Shown here one piece after another: positions 1 to 5,906 of a stretch of 9,048 bases of DNA. This DNA comes from an uncultured Alphaproteobacteria bacterium. GTDB taxonomy: Bacteria; Pseudomonadota; Alphaproteobacteria; CASFRQ01; SAAU01. Made by a program: the position numbers and the translations under genes. Under the pieces are notes generated by a model. The model was given only the letters and a program-made list of their open reading frames with translations, did not search any database and was not told the DNA's origin. The DNA is taken from NCBI GenBank assembly GCA_949296785.1, contig CASFRQ010000226.1:1-9048 (forward strand), read 5' to 3'. The stretch's first letter is position 1. Every line of letters begins with the position of its first letter.

Positions 1-376
1 CCAGAGTCAAAGCTTGCCCGGAAAGCTTTTCCCAAACTTTTTCAGGATTTTTAAAATCATTTCTTAACAAATCAACATTGCATTGGATGTCATCCGACAA
101 ACGGCGGTTGTCCAATTCATGCATCAAAAGCGCCTCTTTGAATTTCAACTCCTGCCGCTTAATTTCCGGCAGTTGAGAAAAGAAATTATGAACCTCCACG
201 ACATCAGACAATGTCTGAACCGCCTGAGCCCTCTTTTGAGCCTGAGAAGTGTCAACAGCCTCATAGCCACGATTTCTCGGAGCTGTCCTTTTAACGGCTG
301 CTTGCGCCGGAAAAACGCACGCCAATCCGAAAACAACCATCATAGTGGAAAGTATGCCGTAAGATACATGTCTCAT
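1..376 (-). CDS. Secreted helical protein, 3' end beyond the window (partial)
   Basis: This open reading frame starts at an ATG at 376 and runs off the left edge, giving 125 readable residues. A strong AAGGAG ribosome-binding site overlaps the stop codon of the preceding gene, so the start is well supported and coupling to that gene is likely. Residues 1-26 form a signal peptide (MRHVSYG, then a hydrophobic core, then AQA before AVK). The mature part begins with a basic stretch (KRTAPRNR) and continues as charged, probably coiled-coil helix: an AQKRAQAVQ run around residues 46-54, then helices with many Glu, Lys and Leu to the edge. Cys20 lies late in the hydrophobic core, but GLAC is a poor lipobox. 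I do not recognise a named family. By position it is the sixth successive exported product in the run downstream of folD. Coding is seen directly; export is a confident inference; the function is unknown. Confidence 0.8.
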   Translation of the reverse strand, partial: MRHVSYGILSTMMVVFGLACVFPAQAAVKRTAPRNRGYEAVDTSQAQKRAQAVQTLSDVVEVHNFFSQLPEIKRQELKFKEALLMHELDNRRLSDDIQCNVDLLRNDFKNPEKVWEKLSGQALTL

Positions 377-383
377 TGATTTT

Positions 384-389
384 CTCCTT
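384..389 (-). promoter_or_regulatory. Ribosome-binding site overlapping the upstream stop codon
   Basis: The minus strand reads TAAGGAG, then seven bases, then ATG at 376. The TAA is the stop codon of the 384-aa gene and provides the first two bases of AAGGAG. This fixes the start of the edge-truncated gene and suggests translational coupling. Confidence 0.75.
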
Positions 390-1542
390 ATTCCTCAGTC
401 TCATTTAAAAGAGATGATGGTAAAGTCTTAGAATTTTGTAGTCCTTTCACCGCACCCAGTTGCAACTTCAAAGAAACTAAAACCTGATGGTAAGCCAGCA
501 TCTTGCTGTATAATTCATGAGCCTGATACTGATAACGTTGTTCTTGATCCTTGTTATCCGGCTCCCCTGCTTTGCTCGCCAAACTGTTCATTTCTTCTTC
601 TAAAACACTAATCTGTTTTTTAATGTAAAGAACTTTTGCTAAAATTTCTATAATATTTTCCTGGACGAAAACTTCTTTTTTATGCTCAAACTCCGTTATA
701 TCTTTCGGTTTTATACTGGTCTGAACAAGAATATTTTCTTCCGTTACCTCTGAAATTTTTCGCATATCGGATAAATCAACCCCAGACAAAATCGTCACAT
801 GAGAGTCGTACAGACTATCCATTTCCATTTCCGGAGCGTCTATCCCGTATTCACTTAAATTATCGCTGCCATAGGCATCTTTTATCTCTTCACCGGTCTT
901 TTCCTGCTGAGCCGCCGCCGCCGTATCGGCCCCGGCCCCCGACACCTCAACCGGTTCCACGGCATTGACAGGCCCGTCAATCGTCGGAACAACGACAAAC
1001 AAAGCTTTCAGAAGCTTCATCAGCCAATTAAGATTCCATGTCCGCTTCTGCGTGTCAAGGTAAGTATCTTCCATATTCTCAACATCGTCATAAAGCGTCG
1101 TGGATTTTCTGTTAATCAAATCATCAAAAGTGTCATCGGCATTGATGGACATTGTGGAACCGCTTGTCTGATTCTTTTGATTTAAATAACGGTCTCTATC
1201 CTGCATTAGTTCTTCCGTAGAAGAGTAATGCTCACGCAACGAACCTTGGGCAAAAGCCTCTTCATCGGACAACCCAAAGCCATTACCGGAAGAATTTTGA
1301 TTCTGGGAAGAATTTCCGGAATTATTTCCGACATTATTTCCAACTCCCGAATTATTTCCAGACCCATTGCCGGCCGTACCCCCGCCAGCATTGGAAGAAT
1401 CAGAACCATACTGTCCCGTTTCCGTTATAATACCGGCCAAAAAGTCATCATAATCCGAAGAGGTCGTCTGAGCCATCGCAGAAGAAATGGCAAAGAACGA
1501 TATGCTTGCTAAAAGAAAATATTTTTTTAATTTCGTTTTCAT
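388..1542 (-). CDS. Secreted 384-aa protein with Asn/Gly/Ser-rich linker and C-terminal coiled coil
   Basis: I do not recognise this gene. Residues 1-24 are a clear signal peptide (MKTKLKKYFLL start, cleavage after AMA before QTTSS), which is nearly identical to that of the upstream 287-aa gene. Residues 46-91 are low-complexity Gly/Asn/Ser (repeated GNN and SGN units), probably a flexible linker. An acidic region follows. Residues 171-186 (LNWLMKLLKALFVVVP) are strongly hydrophobic and could be a membrane-inserting or buried helix. An Ala/Glu-rich spacer with AAAAAQQEK lies around 207-216. Residues about 285-375 are predicted helix and coiled coil (HKKEVFVQENIIEILAKV; VLEEEMNSLA). The start is at 1542 behind a GGGGATGGAAAA leader shared with the paralogous leader upstream. 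It lies 33 bp after the 287-aa gene and 11 bp before the next. An envelope or pilus accessory role is inferred from context only. Confidence 0.88.
   Translation of the reverse strand: MKTKLKKYFLLASISFFAISSAMAQTTSSDYDDFLAGIITETGQYGSDSSNAGGGTAGNGSGNNSGVGNNVGNNSGNSSQNQNSSGNGFGLSDEEAFAQGSLREHYSSTEELMQDRDRYLNQKNQTSGSTMSINADDTFDDLINRKSTTLYDDVENMEDTYLDTQKRTWNLNWLMKLLKALFVVVPTIDGPVNAVEPVEVSGAGADTAAAAQQEKTGEEIKDAYGSDNLSEYGIDAPEMEMDSLYDSHVTILSGVDLSDMRKISEVTEENILVQTSIKPKDITEFEHKKEVFVQENIIEILAKVLYIKKQISVLEEEMNSLASKAGEPDNKDQEQRYQYQAHELYSKMLAYHQVLVSLKLQLGAVKGLQNSKTLPSSLLNETEE
1270..1407 (-). repeat. Low-complexity Gly/Asn/Ser codon repeat
   Basis: This stretch encodes residues 46-91 of the 384-aa protein. 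On the plus strand an ATTATTTCC unit recurs imperfectly within 1310-1365, giving repeated GNN/SGN tripeptides. Changes in unit number by multiples of three bases would stay in frame, so it could act as a length-variable linker. The units are degenerate and it is not a perfect microsatellite. Confidence 0.6.
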
Positions 1543-1567
1543 TTTTCCATCCCCGTCAAATCTTCTT
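1445..1567 (-). repeat. Duplicated leader block, copy 1 (RBS, signal peptide, first mature residues)
   Basis: This 123-bp direct repeat pairs with 2342-2464. Aligned by eye the copies differ at 4 positions, with no gaps. The block runs from about 25 bp upstream of the start codon, through the whole signal peptide, to the codons for SSDYD. Past its coding end a short, weaker match continues (DFLAGI here, E-AGI in the other copy) across a 6-bp in-frame indel, and then similarity stops. Confidence 0.92.
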
Positions 1568-1575
1568 AAAATATT

Positions 1576-2439
1576 TTATTGTTCCTCAGACTGTTTTCCA
1601 GTCATATTGTTTTCAAACTCACGAATTCCAGTATTGATTTTACCCTCTATGACTTTAGCCCCTTTATCGGCCTGTTCATCAATAAAATCAGAAGCTCCCG
1701 TTTTATCGGCAATCCCTTGCCAATTTCCTTCTTTTGCCATATCAACGACTTCTTTCGCCTCATTGTAGGTTTCTTTTGCATCATTATAGACTTCTGAAGC
1801 TTGATCCACCGTTTCCTGAACCTTACCGAATCCATCCTGAACTTGCCCGGCAAAAGAAGTTGCTTTATCCCAAAAACTTCCACCGGAACTACCTGCAGAA
1901 GCTGAAGCTGCTGTTGTCTGAGACAAAGTTGACAAATCTTCTCTGAAATAAACATCCGTTGACAAAAGAAGCGGATACAGTTCCATCTCTATAAGTGCCG
2001 TCTCTAATTCAAGAGACTTCATTTCCGCCTGCATTTTTAAGAAAAGCCCACCTGTTCCAAGAGCGATACTGCTCCTTAAATCGGAAGCTTCTGATTTTCC
2101 TTTTTCCAAAATTTCCACTTTTTCATTTAAAGAAGGCTGCGTTTCTTCAAGAAATTTTTTTGAAAGCTCCTGAGAATAAAGAATTGTTTCATCCATATAA
2201 TCACGACGATTTTGTTCTATCTTCTCCCGTTTAACCCGCGCCCTTGCCTTCCCAGGTGTGTAAGGATAAAAGAAGGTCTCTTTCACATAAGCATACGCTT
2301 TGGAAACACTTTCTTGGGGCTTTCCCATTACAATACCAGCCTCATCATAATCCGAAGAGGTCGTCTGAGCCATCGCAGAAGAAATGGCAAAGAACAATAT
2401 GCTTGCTAAAAGAAAATATTTTTTAAATTCCGTTTTCAT
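1576..2439 (-). CDS. Secreted 287-aa helical protein sharing its leader with the neighbouring gene
   Basis: The frame is open upstream to 2598, but the start at 2439 is preferred. It opens a textbook signal peptide (MKTEFKKYFLLAS, cleavage after AMA near residue 24) and has a GGAG/GGAAAA leader; the longer version would overlap the previous gene and bury the signal. The mature protein has a helical segment at about residues 68-165 (basic KARARVKREK, then ETILYSQ, EASDLRSS, and a Leu/Glu-rich helix ending ELYPLLL), an Ala/Ser/Gly linker at about 177-188, and a C-terminal coiled coil at about 192-285 with the motif AKEGNW. The AKEGNW region resembles IKEGDW in the 264-aa protein of this cluster, and the YSQ/DLRSS region resembles its YAQ/DLQNS region, but in the opposite order. 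No family is recognised with confidence. A role in a type IV secretion-like or other envelope assembly is an inference. Confidence 0.85.
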   Translation of the reverse strand: MKTEFKKYFLLASILFFAISSAMAQTTSSDYDEAGIVMGKPQESVSKAYAYVKETFFYPYTPGKARARVKREKIEQNRRDYMDETILYSQELSKKFLEETQPSLNEKVEILEKGKSEASDLRSSIALGTGGLFLKMQAEMKSLELETALIEMELYPLLLSTDVYFREDLSTLSQTTAASASAGSSGGSFWDKATSFAGQVQDGFGKVQETVDQASEVYNDAKETYNEAKEVVDMAKEGNWQGIADKTGASDFIDEQADKGAKVIEGKINTGIREFENNMTGKQSEEQ

Positions 2440-2464
2440 TTTTCCATCTCCGTCAAATCTTCTT
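2342..2464 (-). repeat. Duplicated leader block, copy 2
   Basis: This is the second copy of the 123-bp leader repeat. The four differences from copy 1 give K4E, L5F and S15L in the signal peptide, plus one change in the untranslated leader. All other bases match, including silent codon positions, which implies a recent duplication or gene conversion. Confidence 0.92.
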
Positions 2465-2488
2465 CTGTCGACGCTGTAACGGAAGCAT

Positions 2489-2731
2489 CTAATCTTTTGA
2501 ATAAACTGCCCCGACAATATCCTCCGTTCGGTTTTCCATCCCGACGGTTTCCTCTTTTTGTTCCAAATCTTCATTCTTTGAATTCGCGCCACCCACACTC
2601 GTCATCTCACTGATCAACGCCTGGAGGTGCCCGCCAAGAGCAGCCACATCAATTGTCGAGAAAGCCTTTCCCGGCTGCGAGAAAAAACTCAATAGAAGAG
2701 CAATTGCTAAAATTTTATAAAAGCTTTTCAT
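2489..2731 (-). CDS. Small secreted protein, 80 aa
   Basis: This is a short gene with a convincing signal peptide (MKSFYKILAIALLLSFFSQPGKA, cleavage before FSTID at about residue 23) and a GAAAGGGGA ribosome-binding site. The mature part is only about 57 residues. It starts with an amphipathic stretch (FSTIDVAALGGHLQALISEM) and ends in a polar, acidic tail. The start of the mature protein resembles in style those of the 217-aa (AFNMIEAAM) and 264-aa (AMFPAFDGTLF) neighbours, so it may be a shortened relative that has lost the downstream helical region; this is inference. It lies 25 bp after the 217-aa gene and 49 bp before the 287-aa gene. No family is recognised. Confidence 0.75.
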   Translation of the reverse strand: MKSFYKILAIALLLSFFSQPGKAFSTIDVAALGGHLQALISEMTSVGGANSKNEDLEQKEETVGMENRTEDIVGAVYSKD

Positions 2732-2756
2732 TTTGTTCCCCTTTCTTCCATTTTTC

Positions 2757-3410
2757 CTACTCGTTGGCGTCCTGCGGAGGCATTGTTGACATCAAATCCA
2801 TTGAATAAATTTGCAGATAAGCCCCTTCCAACACATTAATAATATTCTGCCTTTCGGCATTTATCGTTTTCAACTCGTTTTCATATCCCTGAAGTTGGCG
2901 TGTGTTATCGGACTGCTCCACCTGCTGCGCACGCTTCTGAGCCTCTTCTTGAACTTTTTCAACAGATTTCATACTGCTTAAAGAAAGCCCGTACGCATCC
3001 AGCAGAAGAAGCGTATTTATCTCTTCCTGCCTTGTTTTATTTTCGTTCAAAGCTCCGGTAGTTGAAATTTTCAAAACCAAAGAATCTTTCGCCGTTTTTT
3101 GACCGCCCTCAACATCCCCCGATTCCACGGAAGACGCCATTTCTTCCGTTACGAGCGGCGTTAATTGGGAAGCGTCCGGAATATTCGCGTTTGACCTCAA
3201 AGCCGTGTTTGTTCCGACTTTTCCTTCTATTTTAGAAATATCCTTTTCAAGATCCTTGGAAACTTCCTGGCTGTCTTTTGTCCACTCGTTCAACATTTTC
3301 TCAACTTCCACCATCGCGGCTTCAATCATGTTAAACGCATAACTTTGAAGCGGGAGCAGACAAGCCGCCACAGCCAGGGGAATAATAAAATATTTTCTAT
3401 AAAACCTCAT
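2757..3410 (-). CDS. Secreted 217-aa coiled-coil protein
   Basis: I do not recognise this gene. Residues 1-25 are a signal peptide (MRFYRKYFIIPLAVAAC, then LLPLQSYA before FN). Val14-Ala15-Ala16-Cys17 also fits a lipobox, so a lipoprotein is possible; the hydrophobic residues after the Cys and the good signal-peptidase I site favour ordinary cleavage. The mature protein has a first helix (about 27-65, rich in Glu and Lys), a polar middle (about 66-120, with SQLTPLVTEE), and a long helical C-terminal segment (about 125-206) with RQEEINTLLLLDAYG, a Gln/Glu-rich coiled coil and NVLEGAYLQIYSMDL. This last segment resembles the helical region of the 287- and 264-aa proteins. An AAAGGAGG ribosome-binding site precedes the ATG, 14 bp after the preceding stop. 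Confidence 0.85.
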   Translation of the reverse strand: MRFYRKYFIIPLAVAACLLPLQSYAFNMIEAAMVEVEKMLNEWTKDSQEVSKDLEKDISKIEGKVGTNTALRSNANIPDASQLTPLVTEEMASSVESGDVEGGQKTAKDSLVLKISTTGALNENKTRQEEINTLLLLDAYGLSLSSMKSVEKVQEEAQKRAQQVEQSDNTRQLQGYENELKTINAERQNIINVLEGAYLQIYSMDLMSTMPPQDANE

Positions 3411-3424
3411 CTGCCGCCTCCTTT

Positions 3425-4219
3425 TTAACTGGCCGAAGCTCTGGCCCTGACAGCCTGGATAGACATCATTTGCAACATTCTGGCTCGCGTTTCGTTGCCG
3501 GCATTTAAAACCTCCGCCTGATAAATAGCGACATCTGCCGAATTTTGAAGGTCCGTTGCCATATCCGTGGATCCGGCCACTTGCTGCGACAATTGTTCCG
3601 TTTTTTGAGGAGATTCGGATGCCGACTGCTGCGCCGTCTGGGCATAAGCAAAACTTTCCGTAATAACATCCGTTGTTTCTTCATCAATCTCAGCCAAACG
3701 TTGTTCTTTTTGAGCTTGTGTTTCTTTTTCGTCTCCCAGCATTTTTGCTTTTTTTTCAGCGATAGCGTTATCTATTGAAGTTAATCCTTTATTTATAGCA
3801 TCATTAGCATAACCTACCCCTGCTTGTTTTAAATCATCCAAAGCTTTACCCGATTGTATATCCCCAGCAGCCTGTTGAACCTCTTTTACTTTATTTTGAG
3901 TATTATTGATAGCATTCTTTATATTAATAACATCCACACCCATACCGGCCAAACTATTCAATGAATTTCCCAAAGCGCCGAAAGCCTTGTTCCAATCACC
4001 CTCCTTAATATAAGTCCCCATGGCAATAGATTGGTCAACAAGAGTTCTACCTTGTTCATAAAACTCGTACCCTTCTTTAATCATAACCACAGCCTGTTCC
4101 ACGCGGGCACCGAACAAGGTACCGTCAAAAGCCGGGAACATCGCCTTGCTTTCCGTCGGGGACAAAACACAGGCCAACGCAGCCAAACCGGCCGAAGCAT
4201 AAAGGATTTTTCTTTTCAT
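3425..4219 (-). CDS. Secreted VirB5/TrbJ-like protein, 264 aa (tentative)
   Basis: Residues 1-26 are a signal peptide (MKRKILYASAG, hydrophobic core, ESKA before MFPAFD). The mature start FPAFDGTLFGARVEQAV, then a Gln-containing helix (YEFYEQGRTLVDQSIAMGTYIKEGDW to residue 76, quoted here in part as a region rather than a motif), resembles the pattern in VirB5/TrbJ proteins, where an FD-containing start is followed by long helices. These are pilus-tip or pilus-assembly subunits of type IV secretion and conjugation machines. A long central helical region (about 85-170, many Lys, Gln and Ala) leads to a C-terminal helical pair with YAQTAQQSA, DLQNSADVA and ETRARMLQMM. AAGGAG precedes the ATG, 16 bp after folD. 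It is the first of the six exported products. Similarity to VirB5/TrbJ is judged from pattern only and no pore or ATPase gene lies in the window, so the family call is tentative; the CDS itself is secure. Confidence 0.85.
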   Translation of the reverse strand: MKRKILYASAGLAALACVLSPTESKAMFPAFDGTLFGARVEQAVVMIKEGYEFYEQGRTLVDQSIAMGTYIKEGDWNKAFGALGNSLNSLAGMGVDVINIKNAINNTQNKVKEVQQAAGDIQSGKALDDLKQAGVGYANDAINKGLTSIDNAIAEKKAKMLGDEKETQAQKEQRLAEIDEETTDVITESFAYAQTAQQSASESPQKTEQLSQQVAGSTDMATDLQNSADVAIYQAEVLNAGNETRARMLQMMSIQAVRARASAS

Positions 4220-4235
4220 GGCACTCTCCTTACTC

Positions 4236-5126
4236 TTAAGATTCTTCTTCTAATTTTATTAAATCAGAAGATTGTGGCAAAAAAAAGGCAGAAGCTTTCA
4301 CCGTGTTGCGCAGCAGCATGGCAATCGTCATCGGACCAACACCGCCTGGAACAGGCGTGATAAACGCCGCTTTTTGAAGAGCTTCTTCAAAGACAACATC
4401 TCCGCACAAATGCCCATCCTCCCGGCGGTTAATACCGACATCTATCACGATGGCCCCTTCTTTGACACCCTCCCCGGAAACAAGCCCGGGCCGGCCCGCC
4501 GCCACGACCAGGATATCCGCCTGACGCGTATAGGAAAAAAGGTCTTTCGTCTTGGAATGAGCTTGTATAACCGTACAATTTTCTTTCAATAAAAGCTGCG
4601 CCATCGGGGAGCCGACAAGAAGAGAACGCCCGACCACCACGGCGGTTTTCCCCTCCAAAGAAACACCTGTGCTTTTAATCAGCTCCATACATCCCAAAGG
4701 CGTGCACGGCACCATACCTTCTCTTCTTCCCATCAAACAGCCTTGGTTCCAAGGAGTTAAACCGTCCACATCCTTGCGAGGGTCTATTTTTTCAATGATT
4801 TTCTGCGCGTTAATGTGCGGAGGCAACGGCAATTGGACCAAAATACCGTCCACATCCGGGCTTTCATTCAGTTCGCCTATTAAATCAAGCAAAGCCCTTT
4901 CTCCCGTTTGCACCGGCAAACGGTAAAGCGATGCTTCTATACCGACCTCTTTGGAATATTTTTCCTTGTTGCGGACATAAATCATACTGGAAGGATCTTC
5001 CCCCGCCAAAATCACTGCCAGAGACGGCGCCCGCCCCCTCTTTTTTATCTTTTCAACCTTTTCCGAAAGTTCTTTTCTGAGCCGGGCGGCGATCAACCGG
5101 CCGTCTATAAGCTGAGCCAAAGCCAT
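4236..5126 (-). CDS. folD: Bifunctional methylenetetrahydrofolate dehydrogenase / methenyltetrahydrofolate cyclohydrolase
   Basis: This cytosolic enzyme oxidises 5,10-methylene-THF to methenyl-THF with NADP and hydrolyses that to 10-formyl-THF, supplying one-carbon units for purines and formyl-Met-tRNA. The 296 aa match the usual length. Visible motifs are the catalytic Tyr50 and Lys54 in YVRNKEK, the QLPLP loop (98-102), KDVDGLTP with Asp121, PCTP (140-143), the nucleotide-binding GRSLLVGSP (166-174, against the commoner GRSNIVGKP) and TPVPGGVGPMT near residues 257-267. The core family positions are intact. About 20 extra residues (LPQSSDLIKLEEES) follow the last helix. The start overlaps the end of the DUF167 gene by 22 bp, which suggests translational coupling. 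No terminator is visible between folD and the secreted-protein genes, so read-through into them is likely. Confidence 0.97.
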   Translation of the reverse strand: MALAQLIDGRLIAARLRKELSEKVEKIKKRGRAPSLAVILAGEDPSSMIYVRNKEKYSKEVGIEASLYRLPVQTGERALLDLIGELNESPDVDGILVQLPLPPHINAQKIIEKIDPRKDVDGLTPWNQGCLMGRREGMVPCTPLGCMELIKSTGVSLEGKTAVVVGRSLLVGSPMAQLLLKENCTVIQAHSKTKDLFSYTRQADILVVAAGRPGLVSGEGVKEGAIVIDVGINRREDGHLCGDVVFEEALQKAAFITPVPGGVGPMTIAMLLRNTVKASAFFLPQSSDLIKLEEES

Positions 5127-5485
5127 TGTGCTATTTTCCTTTCCAACTCTGCGGGAACGCCTTTGATAAAAAGAGACTTTCTTCTGGAAGTTTCCCCTTT
5201 TGCCAAAGAGATTTCCGATTTTTTTATTTTGAGGCTTTCCGCCACGAAAGTCAACAGCTCTTGGTTGGCTTTAAAATCCGCCGGCGGAGATAAAACCGAA
5301 ATTTTTAAAAATGAAGTGTCAAAAACACCGCCCACCTGCCTCCTCTTAGCGTTCGGAACCAGATGGATATTCAAAAAAAGGCCGTCTTTTGCAGGACAAA
5401 CAACCTGACGTGCCAATGTTGACATTTCTTCCGGCACTTGCCAGATATCCGCCTCTTTTTCTATAAACCGACAATAATTTTCCAT
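5105..5485 (-). CDS. DUF167 (YggU/UPF0235) family protein
   Basis: This is a small cytosolic protein of unknown function. The DUF167 signature is clear: LNIHLVPNAKR, then KISVLSPPADFKANQEL (the family's P-x-x-G/F-KAN core), the helix LLTFVAESLKIKKSEISLAKG, then SRRKSLFIKG. The start is uncertain. The ATG at 5485 has AAAGGG four bases upstream and gives 126 aa with a 25-bp overlap into yggT. A GTG at 5437 (110 aa) and an ATG at 5425 (106 aa) give products nearer the usual family length of about 100 and avoid the overlap, but have weaker ribosome-binding sites. The frame also stays open to an ATG at 5518. The gene lies between yggT and folD; I believe this grouping occurs in other alphaproteobacteria, but cannot check here. 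Confidence 0.88.
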   Translation of the reverse strand: MENYCRFIEKEADIWQVPEEMSTLARQVVCPAKDGLFLNIHLVPNAKRRQVGGVFDTSFLKISVLSPPADFKANQELLTFVAESLKIKKSEISLAKGETSRRKSLFIKGVPAELERKIAQWLWLSL

Positions 5486-5754
5486 AGAACCCTTTGAAAC
5501 AACATAAGAACAAACCATAAAACAAGCGGAGCAAAATCCAACCCTCCCATCGGAGGCAGAATCTTATACGCCACGGCATAAAAAGGCGCCGTTATTTTAT
5601 GGAGAACCTCGGCTATTTGACGAGTCATCTGATTTCTTAAATCCAAAACCCCGAAAGAAAGCAGCCAGCTAAATATCACCTGGATAAAAATCACCGCCAT
5701 CAAAAATTCTGAAAGAAAGATTAAAAATCTAAAAAAAGGATATAAAACAATCAT
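5461..5754 (-). CDS. YggT family integral membrane protein
   Basis: This is a 97-aa inner-membrane protein of the YggT family, whose members are linked in other bacteria to cell-division or envelope functions but have no settled biochemical role. Two hydrophobic segments are visible, at about residues 5-34 and 72-92, flanking the family hallmark ITAPFYAVAYKILPPMGG followed by LDFAPLV. The start at 5754 was chosen because AGAGGGG precedes it and the product then begins directly with the first membrane segment. An in-frame ATG at 5799 would add 15 polar residues read through a GC-rich hairpin and looks less likely. It is the first gene of the yggT-DUF167-folD group. Confidence 0.88.
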   Translation of the reverse strand: MIVLYPFFRFLIFLSEFLMAVIFIQVIFSWLLSFGVLDLRNQMTRQIAEVLHKITAPFYAVAYKILPPMGGLDFAPLVLWFVLMLFQRVLWKIIVGL

Positions 5755-5757
5755 TTT

Positions 5758-5764
5758 CCCCTCT
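5758..5764 (-). promoter_or_regulatory. Ribosome-binding site deciding the yggT start
   Basis: AGAGGGG on the minus strand lies three bases (AAA) before the ATG at 5754. It supports the 97-aa form of YggT over the longer form starting at 5799. Confidence 0.6.
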
Positions 5765-5775
5765 TTGAATCCTGT

Positions 5776-5791
5776 GCCCGCACAAACGGGC
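5776..5791 (-). other. GC-rich hairpin in the yggT leader
   Basis: GCCCG and CGGGC form a perfect 5-bp stem around a 6-base loop (TTTGTG on the minus strand), 11 bases upstream of the yggT ribosome-binding site. On the minus strand no T-run follows, so it is not a terminator for that direction. It could be a leader structure or chance. Confidence 0.35.
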
Positions 5792-5906
5792 GTTTTCATA
5801 TTTTATCCTGCCTGTTTACAGTGTATGCTCTGACGCTTCTCAGGGTTCACAAATAAAAAACCTCCGCCCCAACATGCTGAAAATTTTCCGGCAGAACCCT
5901 CCCTGA

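Noticed and set aside
83..379. Plus-strand reading frame of 98 codons near the left edge
   Set aside because: The minus strand there encodes a signal-peptide protein with a strong RBS coupled to the upstream gene; the plus-strand product looks random.
2440..2598. N-terminal extension of the 287-aa gene up to 2598
   Set aside because: The frame is open, but the extension lacks a signal sequence, overlaps the 80-aa gene in another frame, and would bury a clear signal peptide and RBS at 2439.
4908..5408. Plus-strand reading frame of 166 codons opposite folD and DUF167
   Set aside because: Both antisense genes have conserved motifs; the plus-strand product has none.
5755..5799. Longer YggT start at 5799
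   Set aside because: It adds 15 polar residues encoded through a GC hairpin; the ATG at 5754 has a better RBS and fits the family start.
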